From the NCBI GenBank assembly GCA_029865285.1, contig JAOUHE010000018.1, forward strand, positions 1-17,861: a DNA stretch of 17,861 bases, read 5' to 3'. Position 1 is the first letter of the stretch; each line of letters opens with the position of its first letter. Both the position numbers and the translations under genes were made by a program. This DNA comes from Chloroflexota bacterium (GTDB taxonomy: Bacteria; Chloroflexota; Limnocylindria; QHBO01). Of this stretch, positions 6,437 through 13,844 are shown in pieces. The notes under the pieces were generated by a model. It ran no database searches. It was not told where the DNA came from and saw nothing but the letters and a program-made list of their open reading frames with translations.

Positions 6437-9400
6437 ATGCCCACCGACGAGCCGAACGAAGCCGAGCGTATCGCGCACGCCCTCGAGGGGGTCAACGCGG
6501 GCTACGTGGCGGAGATGCAGGAGCAGTACCTGCGTGATCCTGCATCGGTCGATCCGGAGTGGCGTGCGCTCTTCCAGCCGCGCATCCCGCCGATCGTCCA
6601 TGAACCGCCCGCCCCCGCGCCGGCTGAGACCGCCCCGCCGACAACAGCTCCCGCAGCCACACCCGAGCCCGCGGCCGCTGCCGCGCTTCCAGACGGCGCG
6701 ACCGCGCTGAAGGGGCCGGCCGCGCGACTGGCCCAGAACATGACCGCCTCACTGGCCGTGCCGACCGCGACCAGCTTCCGTGACCTGTCCGTCGCCGTCC
6801 TGGAGGCCCGCCGCCGTGAGTTGAACGCCCAGATGGCGCCGCGCCGGGTGAGCTTCACCCACCTGATCGGATGGGCAATCGTGCAGGCCGCGATTGAGCA
6901 GCCGGGCATGATCAGATATTTCGGCGAGATCGACGGGCAGGCGTTTCGCGTGGATCCCCCTTCGGTGAACCTGGGGCTGGCCGTCGACGTCGAGCGATCC
7001 GGCGGCGCCCACTTCCTGGTCGTACCGGTCATTCGCGGCGCCGAGGCGATGGACTTCGCGCGATTCCACGCCGCATACGAGGATCTCGTCGGGAAGGCGC
7101 GCGCCAACCGCCTGTCACCTGACGACTTCGTGGGCGCCACCATCACCCTCACCAACCCGGGCACCCTTGGCACAACGTCATCGGTCGCACGGCTGATGCC
7201 GGGACAGGGCGCCATCGTGGCCACCGGCGCGATCCGGACCGTCGCCAATGAGCGGCTGATGACGGTCAGCTCCACGTACGACCACCGCATCGTCCAGGGC
7301 GCCGAGTCGGGCGCGTTCCTGCGGAGGATCGACCAGCTGCTGGGCGGCGCCGACGACTTCTACGAGACCCTCTTCGCATCGGTCGGTGCTGGTTCGCCGG
7401 CACTGTCGTCGGATGCCGCGCCGAGCACGCCCGCGCCGAGCACGCCCGCGAACGTGGACGACCTTCGAGCGGTTGCCGCGGCCGTCGCTCTGGTGCGAGC
7501 GTATCGGGCCTTTGGACATCTGCAGGCGCGTCTCGACCCGCTGGGCAGCGAGCCGGTCGGCGACCCGGCGCTCGACCCGGAGCCGCTGGGGCTGACGCCC
7601 GAGTCGATGGCGCGCATCCCTGCCGAGCTGCTGCGCGTCGATGTGCCCGGCGCGACGCTTGCCGAGGCGCTGCCCGCGCTGCGGGATACGTACTGCGGCT
7701 CGATCGCCTACGAGGTGGAGCACATCGCCAGCCACGACGAGCGGGTCTGGCTGCGGCGCGTGATCGAGTCCGGGGCACACCGCCAACCGCTCTCCGCCGA
7801 ACAGCAGCGCTCGCTCCTGCGACGGCTGACCGCGGTCGAAGGGCTCGAACGATTCCTGCACAAGGCCTACCTGGGTCAGAAGCGCTTCTCGATCGAGGGG
7901 CTCGACGCCATGGTGCCGATGCTCGACTCGGTGATGGCCGGCATCGCGGCGGCGGGCGCCAGCGACGTGGTCATCGGGATTGCACACCGGGGACGGTTGA
8001 ACGTGCTCGCTCACATCGTCGGTGTCAGCTACGACGCCATCCTCACCGAGTTCGAGGCGGGCCGCGGGGGGACCGACGCGCGCGCTCCGCGGGGGGCGCT
8101 CGACGACGTCAAGTACCACCTCGGGGCGGACGGCACCTACGCAACCGAGGAGCGCGAGCTGCGAGTCAGCCTGTCACCCAACCCGAGCCACCTCGAGGCC
8201 GTCAACCCGGTGGTCGAGGGACGTGCCCGCGCCGAGCAGACAGATCGCTCGGGGCCGGTCGCCACCACCGACCCGGACCGGACCGTGCCGGTGCTCATTC
8301 ACGGCGACGCCGCGTTCGCCGCGCAGGGCGTGGTGGCCGAGACCTTCAACATGGCGCGGCTGGCAGGCTACACCACCGGCGGCACGATTCACCTGATCGC
8401 CAACAACCAGGTCGGGTTCACGACCGATCCGCGCGAGGGACGCTCGACCGACTACGCATCGGACCTGGCCAAGGGCTTTGACGTCCCGATCATCCACGTC
8501 AACGCCGACGATCCCGAGGCCTGCCTGGCCGCCGCGCGCCTGGCGATGATGTACCGCGAGCGATTCCACGGAGACGTGGTGATCGACCTTGTCGGCTATC
8601 GCCGCTACGGGCACAACGAGGGCGACGAGGCCGCCTACACGCAGCCGCAGATGGCCGCCGCCATCGCCGAGCACCCAAGGGTCCGCGACCTCTATGCCGC
8701 CACCCTGGTGGGAGCCGGAATCGTGTCGGTCGAGGAGGCGAACGAGTGGGTGACCGCGTTCGCCCAGGATCTCGCGGCGCGGCAGGCGGCTGTCCGAAGC
8801 AGCCACGCCGTGCCCCAGCTCGACCGGGGCGAGGAGGCGATCGGTCCCGAGGAGGCAGCCGACCCGGTCACGGCGGTGGATGCGGCGGTCCTGCACGAGC
8901 TGAACGCGGAGCTGAACCGCTGGCCGGAGGGCTTCGAGGTGAATGCCCGACTCGCGAAGCAGCTCGAGAAGCGTCGGAGTGCCCTCGACGGAGGAGACGG
9001 TCGGGTCGAATGGGCCCAGGCCGAGGCGCTGGCCTTCGCCTCGCTGCTGGCTGAGGGCACGCCGATCCGTCTCACCGGCCAGGACACGGTGCGCGGCACC
9101 TTCAGCCAACGACACCTCGTCCTGCACGACGCGACGAGCGGTGCCGTGCACGCCCCCATCCAGCGGCTGACGCGGGCGCAGGCGAGCTTCGAGATGCACA
9201 ACAGCCCCTTGAGCGAGTACGCCTGCCTCGGCTTCGAGTACGGGTACGCGGTCACTGCACCCGAAGCGCTGGTGCTCTGGGAGGCGCAGTACGGCGACTT
9301 TGCCAACGGGGCCGAGATCATCATCGACCAGTTCGTGATTGCAGGGCTCGCAAAGTGGCGGCAGACCTCGCGGCTGACCCTGCTGCTCCCCCACGGGTAC

Positions 9401-10039
9401 GAGGGATCGGGCCCGGAGCACTCTTCCGCCCGCCTCGAGCGCTTCCTGGCGCTCGGAGCGGAGGGCAACATTCGGGTGGTCTACCCGACCACCGCGGCGC
9501 AGTACTTCCACCTGCTTCGTCGGCAGGGACGCCACGCCGACCTGCGACCGATGGTGGTGATGACCCCGAAGTCGCTGCTGCGCCTGCCCGAGGCCGCATC
9601 GCCGCTCGACGACCTCGCGAGCGGTTCGTTCGCATCGGTCCTCGACGACCCCGCCATGGCCGGACGCGACCCGTCGGAGGTGCGGTACGTGATCATGTGC
9701 AGCGGCAAGATCTACTTCGACCTGGCGCTGGCCCCCGAGCGGGCTGCGAAGCAGGACGTGGCCCTGGTGCGCTGCGAGCGGCTCTACCCGTTCCCGTCCG
9801 ATGAACTGGCGGCCGTCCTCGCCCGATACCCCAAGATCGAGCGGGTCGCCTGGGTGCAGGAGGAGCCGCGCAACATGGGCGCGCGCAAGTTCGTCCTCCC
9901 CAAGATCCGCCACCTCGTCCCGTTCCGGATCCCGCTCGGCGACATCAGCCGCCCCGAGCGCTCCCGACCGGCCGAGGGATACCCGGCCGCCCACGCGGCG
10001 GAACAGGCCCGAATCGTCCGGGACGCACTGGCCGGCTAG
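6437..10039 (+). CDS. kgd: Fused 2-oxoglutarate decarboxylase/dehydrogenase E1 with E2 succinyltransferase domain
   Basis: The 1,200-residue protein matches the length and order of mycobacterial Kgd and corynebacterial OdhA. A short E1 N-terminal helix region is at about 10-40 (GYVAEMQEQYLRDPASVDPEW), a Pro/Ala linker at about 50-90, an E2 acyltransferase catalytic domain at about 92-310 with DHR at 282-284, a second Pro-rich linker at about 325-340, then the thiamine-diphosphate E1 module. E1 landmarks are HRGR (517-520), LSPNPSHLEAVNPV, the GD...NN cofactor motif (623-624 and 656-657), YRRYGHNEGDE and GPEHSSARLERFL. As in the actinobacterial proteins there is no lipoyl domain, so lipoate must come from another E2. 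It acts in the cytosol at the 2-oxoglutarate to succinyl-CoA step of the TCA cycle, with possible decarboxylase or carboligase side activities. thrC follows after 5 bp. Confidence 0.96.
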   Translation: MPTDEPNEAERIAHALEGVNAGYVAEMQEQYLRDPASVDPEWRALFQPRIPPIVHEPPAPAPAETAPPTTAPAATPEPAAAAALPDGATALKGPAARLAQNMTASLAVPTATSFRDLSVAVLEARRRELNAQMAPRRVSFTHLIGWAIVQAAIEQPGMIRYFGEIDGQAFRVDPPSVNLGLAVDVERSGGAHFLVVPVIRGAEAMDFARFHAAYEDLVGKARANRLSPDDFVGATITLTNPGTLGTTSSVARLMPGQGAIVATGAIRTVANERLMTVSSTYDHRIVQGAESGAFLRRIDQLLGGADDFYETLFASVGAGSPALSSDAAPSTPAPSTPANVDDLRAVAAAVALVRAYRAFGHLQARLDPLGSEPVGDPALDPEPLGLTPESMARIPAELLRVDVPGATLAEALPALRDTYCGSIAYEVEHIASHDERVWLRRVIESGAHRQPLSAEQQRSLLRRLTAVEGLERFLHKAYLGQKRFSIEGLDAMVPMLDSVMAGIAAAGASDVVIGIAHRGRLNVLAHIVGVSYDAILTEFEAGRGGTDARAPRGALDDVKYHLGADGTYATEERELRVSLSPNPSHLEAVNPVVEGRARAEQTDRSGPVATTDPDRTVPVLIHGDAAFAAQGVVAETFNMARLAGYTTGGTIHLIANNQVGFTTDPREGRSTDYASDLAKGFDVPIIHVNADDPEACLAAARLAMMYRERFHGDVVIDLVGYRRYGHNEGDEAAYTQPQMAAAIAEHPRVRDLYAATLVGAGIVSVEEANEWVTAFAQDLAARQAAVRSSHAVPQLDRGEEAIGPEEAADPVTAVDAAVLHELNAELNRWPEGFEVNARLAKQLEKRRSALDGGDGRVEWAQAEALAFASLLAEGTPIRLTGQDTVRGTFSQRHLVLHDATSGAVHAPIQRLTRAQASFEMHNSPLSEYACLGFEYGYAVTAPEALVLWEAQYGDFANGAEIIIDQFVIAGLAKWRQTSRLTLLLPHGYEGSGPEHSSARLERFLALGAEGNIRVVYPTTAAQYFHLLRRQGRHADLRPMVVMTPKSLLRLPEAASPLDDLASGSFASVLDDPAMAGRDPSEVRYVIMCSGKIYFDLALAPERAAKQDVALVRCERLYPFPSDELAAVLARYPKIERVAWVQEEPRNMGARKFVLPKIRHLVPFRIPLGDISRPERSRPAEGYPAAHAAEQARIVRDALAG
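7418..7447 (+). repeat. Tandem 15-bp repeat in the E2-E1 linker
   Basis: GCGCCGAGCACGCCC occurs twice head to tail and encodes two APSTP units (residues 328-337) in the flexible linker between the acyltransferase and E1 domains. It is a likely recent slippage duplication that lengthens the linker without breaking frame. Confidence 0.8.
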
Positions 10040-10044
10040 GCCCG

Positions 10045-11106
10045 ATGCCGCCACACAGCGATCTCCCCCTCCTGGAGCGCTACCGCGACCTCCTGGCACA
10101 CCTGGATGAGACGTTTGCGATTTCACTCGGAGAAGGTGCGACCTCGCTGATCCATGCGCGGCGGCTCGGTGCCGAACTGGGTCTGGATCGTCTCTACCTG
10201 AAGTTCGAGGGCACGAATCCGACGGGCTCGTTCAAGGATCGCGGCATGGTCCTCGCCGTGAACCGCGCGGTGGCCGGCGGTGCGGAGGCGGTGATCTGCG
10301 CCTCGACCGGCAACACCTCAGCCTCGGCCGCCGCCTACGCCGCCGCGGCCGGCATCCCCTGCTTCGTCGTGTTGCCGGCGGGGAAGGTGGCGCGCGGCAA
10401 GCTTGCCCAGGCGCTCGCCGCTGGAGCGCGGCTGGTCGCGGTGGAAGGCAACTTCGACGACGCGCTGGAGGCCGTGCGCCAGATCGGCGAGACGGGCGAC
10501 GCGGCGGTGGTCAACTCCGTCAACCCGGACCGTCTGGAAGGCCAGCAGACCGGCGCCTTCGAGATCGTCGACGCGCTCGGCTCGGCTCCCGATGCGGTGG
10601 CGCTGCCGGTCGGCAACGCGGGCAACATCACCGCCTACTGGGCCGGCTTCAGCCGGTACGCCGACGCGGGCAAGACCGATGGGCGCCGCCCGCGAATGCT
10701 CGGCTTCCAGGCCGATGGCGCCGCCCCCATCGTGCACGGGGCTCCAGTGGCTGCTCCTGAGACGGTGGCCACCGCCATCCGGATCGGTAACCCTGCCTCT
10801 TGGGCGGGCGCCGTGGCGGCGCGCGACGAGTCAGGCGGGCTGATCGAGTCGGTCAGCGACGAGGCGATCCTGGCGATGCAGTCGCGCATCGCGCGAACCG
10901 AGGGCATTTTCTGCGAGCCAGCCTCGGCGGCCGGCGTCGCCGGCGTTGCGCGACTGGCCAGCGAGGGCCGCCTGCATCGGTCAGAGGTGGTGGTCTGCAT
11001 CCTGACCGGCCACGGCCTGAAGGACCCGGACATCGTGGTGCCGGATGCGGCCGCGCTAACGGTCCCGCCCGATGCCTCCGCGATCCGCGAGGCGATGCGC
11101 CGCTAG
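10045..11106 (+). CDS. thrC: Threonine synthase
   Basis: This 353-residue fold-type II PLP enzyme converts O-phospho-L-homoserine to L-threonine and phosphate. SLGEGATSLIHARRLGAELG near the N-terminus is the threonine-synthase opening, followed by NPTGSFKDRGM with the PLP lysine Lys64 and ASTGNTSASAAAYAA (about 92-106). Then come NSVNPDRLEGQQTGAFEI, LPVGNAGNITAYWAGF (the phosphate-binding loop, about 190-205), FCEPASAAGVAG and LTGHGLKDPD at the end. Length and motifs fit the short class of bacterial ThrC. It starts 5 bp after the dehydrogenase stop with no Shine-Dalgarno, so it is probably co-transcribed and coupled to it. Homoserine kinase, its substrate supplier, is encoded 1.8 kb away in a separate unit. 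Its stop TAG shares the CTAG with the stop of the convergent peptidase gene. Confidence 0.95.
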   Translation: MPPHSDLPLLERYRDLLAHLDETFAISLGEGATSLIHARRLGAELGLDRLYLKFEGTNPTGSFKDRGMVLAVNRAVAGGAEAVICASTGNTSASAAAYAAAAGIPCFVVLPAGKVARGKLAQALAAGARLVAVEGNFDDALEAVRQIGETGDAAVVNSVNPDRLEGQQTGAFEIVDALGSAPDAVALPVGNAGNITAYWAGFSRYADAGKTDGRRPRMLGFQADGAAPIVHGAPVAAPETVATAIRIGNPASWAGAVAARDESGGLIESVSDEAILAMQSRIARTEGIFCEPASAAGVAGVARLASEGRLHRSEVVVCILTGHGLKDPDIVVPDAAALTVPPDASAIREAMRR

Positions 11107-12215
11107 CCGAGCCGCCCGTACCTGCGCATCACCTCGACGAGTCGGTCGTGCGGGATGGCGTGGAAGGTGATCCCGTCGCGCCCGGTCATCGCCTCGGCTG
11201 CAACCATGGCGTTGACGACCGCCTCCTCGGTCGCCTCGATGGTCGCCCAGTAGAGCGAATCGAGGTGATCGTCGTTCAGCATGCTGAGCCCGAAGGTGCG
11301 TGGGGCTCCCTCGTGCTCTTCGGGGCGCAGCCCGCGGTTGCCGGTGGCGAAGGCAAGGAAGATGTCGCCGGAGCTGTGCTCACCACCACCGCCGCCGCGC
11401 GCCACGCCCAGGGAGGACCGCTGCGCCAGCCGCCGGCACTGGTGGGGCAGCAGCGGAGCATCGGTGGCGACCACGGCGATGATCGACCCGGCGTCGGGTG
11501 CCGGAACGTCAGGCCCGGGGACCTCGGCCTGGGAGATCTCTCGGCCGACCGGCACGCCGTCAATGGCCAGGCGCTCGCGGCGCCCGTGGTTGGCCTGCAC
11601 CAGGACCCCGATCGTGTAGCCGCCATCGGCCTCCGGCACGCGCCGGGATGCGGTCCCGATCCCTGCCTTGAACGCGAAACACTTCATCCCCGTGCCGCCG
11701 CCCACGTTGCCCTCCTCCACCGGGCCGGCGGCGGCCGACTCCAGCGCGGCGAAGACATGTTCGGGGCGCACGTGTTGCCCATCCACGTCGTTGAGGTAGC
11801 CGTCCCACGTCTCGGCGACAACCGGCAGCGACCAGAGGCCCGAGGCGGGCCGCCGTCGCACGCTGGCGGTCACAAGCGCGTCGCGCACCACGCCGACGCT
11901 GTAGGTGTTGGTGAGGGCGATCGGGCTTTCCAGCATGCCCGATTCGCGGACCCACTCCAGCCCGGTCATCTCGCCATTGCCGTTGAGTGTGTGGCTGCCG
12001 GCGAAGAGCGGCTCGTGTCCGGGGTCGCCGTCGTGCGGCAGGATGACCGTCACGCCGGTCCGGATCGGTCCCTTCCCCACCACCAGCGGTCCGTCGCCCG
12101 AGATGAGGGTCGTGTGGCCCACCAGGACACCCGGCACATCGGTGATGGCGTTGTGCTCGCCGGGCGGCAGCGTGCCGATCACGATCCCGAGGTCACGCGC
12201 TCGCATCCGTGTCAC
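11103..12215 (-). CDS. P1 family peptidase (DmpA-like, N-terminal nucleophile)
   Basis: The 370-residue protein is a member of the DmpA/L-aminopeptidase D-Ala-esterase family, which self-cleaves to expose an N-terminal serine and removes N-terminal residues (or beta-amino acids in BapA-type members). The opening, ARDLGIVIGTLPPGEHNAITDVPGV (given here only as a landmark at residues 6-30), and the VGHTTL turn are typical. NVGGGTGMKCFAFKAGIGTASR (about 188-209) holds the oxyanion and Asn region, and GEHSSGDIFLAFATGN contains the cleavage site, with Ser282 of SSGD the likely nucleophile. The start is GTG at 12215 by promoter position; an ATG three codons later (12206) is an alternative. There is no signal peptide, so it is probably cytosolic. 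It is convergent with thrC and divergent from tag, so it forms its own unit. Confidence 0.92.
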   Translation of the reverse strand: MTRMRARDLGIVIGTLPPGEHNAITDVPGVLVGHTTLISGDGPLVVGKGPIRTGVTVILPHDGDPGHEPLFAGSHTLNGNGEMTGLEWVRESGMLESPIALTNTYSVGVVRDALVTASVRRRPASGLWSLPVVAETWDGYLNDVDGQHVRPEHVFAALESAAAGPVEEGNVGGGTGMKCFAFKAGIGTASRRVPEADGGYTIGVLVQANHGRRERLAIDGVPVGREISQAEVPGPDVPAPDAGSIIAVVATDAPLLPHQCRRLAQRSSLGVARGGGGGEHSSGDIFLAFATGNRGLRPEEHEGAPRTFGLSMLNDDHLDSLYWATIEATEEAVVNAMVAAEAMTGRDGITFHAIPHDRLVEVMRRYGRLG

Positions 12216-12221
12216 GGACCG

Positions 12222-12227
12222 ATCATG
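12222..12227 (-). promoter_or_regulatory. -10-like element of the P1 peptidase gene
   Basis: Read on the minus strand, CATGAT ends 6 bases before the GTG at 12215. It deviates from TANNNT at the first base, so it is weaker than the others. With the tag promoter it makes a 58-bp divergent promoter region (12216-12273). Confidence 0.35.
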
Positions 12228-12260
12228 ACACGCCGCCTTCCGACTGCGTCTCGCCGCTGG

Positions 12261-12266
12261 TACGCT
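12261..12266 (+). promoter_or_regulatory. -10 element, leaderless promoter of tag
   Basis: TACGCT ends 7 bases before the GTG at 12274. It supports GTG as the true start and a leaderless transcript. Confidence 0.55.
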
Positions 12267-12273
12267 GCCCCGC

Positions 12274-12867
12274 GTGTCTGAGCCGACCGCGATCGACCGA
12301 CGGGCGCGCTGTGCCTGGGGCGTCGGCGATCCGCTGTACGAGGCCTATCACGACACCGAATGGGGCGTCCCGCTCCACGATGACCGCCGCCTCTTCGAGC
12401 TCCTCAATCTGGAGGGAGCACAGGCCGGACTGGCCTGGATCACCATCCTGCGCAAGCGGGCCGGGTACCGGCGCGCATTCGACGGCTGGGATCCATCGGT
12501 GATCGCGGGGTACGGCGAGGCGGATGCGGCACGACTGCTGGCCGACGCGGGGATCGTGCGCAACCGCGCCAAGGTGCGCGCCACCATCGGCAATGCGCGG
12601 GCCTACCTTCGCCTGGCCGATGCGCCGGGGGCCTTCGACCGATACCTGTGGTCGTTCGTCGACGGGACGCCCGTGCAGAACCGATTTCGGACGGTCGCCG
12701 AGATCCCCGCCGAGACCGATGCCTCCCGCGCGATGTCACGGGATCTGAAGCAGCGCGGCTTCGCCTTCGTCGGCCCGACCATCGTGTATGCCTTCATGCA
12801 GTCGGCGGGACTCGTGAACGACCACACCACCGATTGCTTCCGCCACGCCGAGCTGACGAGCGCCTGA
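12274..12867 (+). CDS. tag: DNA-3-methyladenine glycosylase I
   Basis: The 197-residue protein excises 3-methyladenine from alkylated DNA, the first step of base excision repair. RCAWGVGDPLYEAYHDTEWG near the N-terminus is the Tag signature. All four zinc ligands of the family are in place: Cys13, His26 (13 residues apart, as in E. coli) and His184/Cys188 in DHTTDCFRH. EGAQAGLAWITILRKR (about 48-63) and FVGPTIVYAFMQSAGLVNDH are the other hallmark segments. The length is about ten residues more than the E. coli enzyme because of a short N-terminal extension. The GTG start agrees with the -10 hexamer. It forms a single-gene unit; thrB follows with its own promoter. Confidence 0.95.
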   Translation: MSEPTAIDRRARCAWGVGDPLYEAYHDTEWGVPLHDDRRLFELLNLEGAQAGLAWITILRKRAGYRRAFDGWDPSVIAGYGEADAARLLADAGIVRNRAKVRATIGNARAYLRLADAPGAFDRYLWSFVDGTPVQNRFRTVAEIPAETDASRAMSRDLKQRGFAFVGPTIVYAFMQSAGLVNDHTTDCFRHAELTSA

Positions 12868-12890
12868 GCCGTCGGCCAGTGGGGCGTCCG

Positions 12891-12896
12891 TATACT
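12891..12896 (+). promoter_or_regulatory. -10 element of the thrB-ABC-F-EamA operon
   Basis: TATACT, the closest to consensus in the window, ends 9 bases before the ATG at 12906. No -35 is evident at 16-18 bp. It predicts leaderless or near-leaderless mRNA. Confidence 0.6.
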
Positions 12897-12905
12897 CGGT
12901 CTTCC

Positions 12906-13844
12906 ATGCCCAACCCGATTGCCACCGTCGAGGTGCCCGCCAGCAGCGCCAACCTGGGGAGCGGCTTCGACTGCTTCGCGGCCGCGCTGAGCCTCAAATT
13001 GCGTGCGGAGCTGTTCGCGGGCGATGAGCCGGGAATCGTGCTCAACGCCCACGGCGAGGGAGCCCCCGGGCCCGACGCAGACCCGGAGGAGAACCTGCTC
13101 ATCCGGGCATTCCGCGAGGGACTGCGCGCCGCCCACGGCTCCGCCGGCGGAGCCGGCTCGTGGCGCATCGAGGTGAGCAGCATGATCCCGGCCGCCCGGG
13201 GCCTCGGCAGCAGCGGCGCGGCGATCGTCGCCGGGTTGCTGATCGGCGCAGCGGTGGGCCGCCACTCGCCGACCGCCGACGAACTGCTCACCCTTGCCGC
13301 GACCCTGGAGGGACACCCGGACAACGTCTCAGCGGCGCTCTACGGGGGTATCACGCTGGCCGTCGAGCGAGGCATGGGGGAGCCGCCCCTGCTGCGCCGC
13401 TTCCGGGTGCCGGAGGCATGGATTCCCGTCGCCTTCGTCGCGGCGACGAGCAGCCGGACCGCCTCCATGCGCTCGGTACTCCCGCCGAGCGTCCCGCACC
13501 ACGACGCCGCGGCGGCGGCCGCGCGGGCGGCCCTGCTGGCAACCGCGATCGTCACCTCCGACGCCGGCCTGCTGCGCACCGCCATGGATGACCGCCTCCA
13601 TCAGCCGTACCGTCTGCCGCTCCTCCCCCACGCCGCGAACCTGATCTCGACGGCCTATGAGCACGGGGCGTCGGGTGCGGCGCTCTCCGGGGCCGGCCCG
13701 AGCGTCATCGCCATCTGCGACTCGGCGGTGACCGCGCACTCCGTCGAGAAGGCCTGGACCGCGTCCGGGGCAGCGGGGATGGCCACTCGACTCCGATTCG
13801 ACACGACCGGCGCCCGCCTCAGCGTAGGGGGCACGGACCGGTGA
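12906..13844 (+). CDS. thrB: Homoserine kinase
   Basis: This 312-residue GHMP-superfamily kinase phosphorylates L-homoserine with ATP to O-phosphohomoserine, the substrate of ThrC. The N-terminal VEVPASSANLGSGFDCFAAAL (motif 1, about 8-28) is diagnostic for ThrB. The ATP loop is PAARGLGSSGAA with GLGSS at 99-103, the EGHPDNVSAALYGG segment is at about 137-150, and GAALSGAGPSVIAIC near residue 260 is the C-terminal GHMP motif. Length equals that of E. coli ThrB. The frame stays open far upstream, but the start at 12906 is fixed by the promoter and by the first family motif. The ABC-F gene begins inside its stop (GTGA overlap), so the two are translationally coupled. Confidence 0.95.
   Translation: MPNPIATVEVPASSANLGSGFDCFAAALSLKLRAELFAGDEPGIVLNAHGEGAPGPDADPEENLLIRAFREGLRAAHGSAGGAGSWRIEVSSMIPAARGLGSSGAAIVAGLLIGAAVGRHSPTADELLTLAATLEGHPDNVSAALYGGITLAVERGMGEPPLLRRFRVPEAWIPVAFVAATSSRTASMRSVLPPSVPHHDAAAAAARAALLATAIVTSDAGLLRTAMDDRLHQPYRLPLLPHAANLISTAYEHGASGAALSGAGPSVIAICDSAVTAHSVEKAWTASGAAGMATRLRFDTTGARLSVGGTDR

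Noticed and set aside
8174..10126. 650-residue open frame on the minus strand
   Set aside because: It lies opposite the kgd E1 module, which has strong motifs in its own frame. The antisense product is Arg/Gly/Asp/Val-rich with no domain pattern, typical of high-GC shadow frames.
10800..12281. 493-residue open frame on the plus strand
   Set aside because: It is the complement of the P1 peptidase gene and overlaps the end of thrC. Only the peptidase frame shows family motifs.
12648..12905. Upstream extension of the thrB frame
   Set aside because: It overlaps tag in another frame and gives an Arg-rich non-homologous N-terminus. The promoter and the ThrB motif 1 fix the start at 12906.
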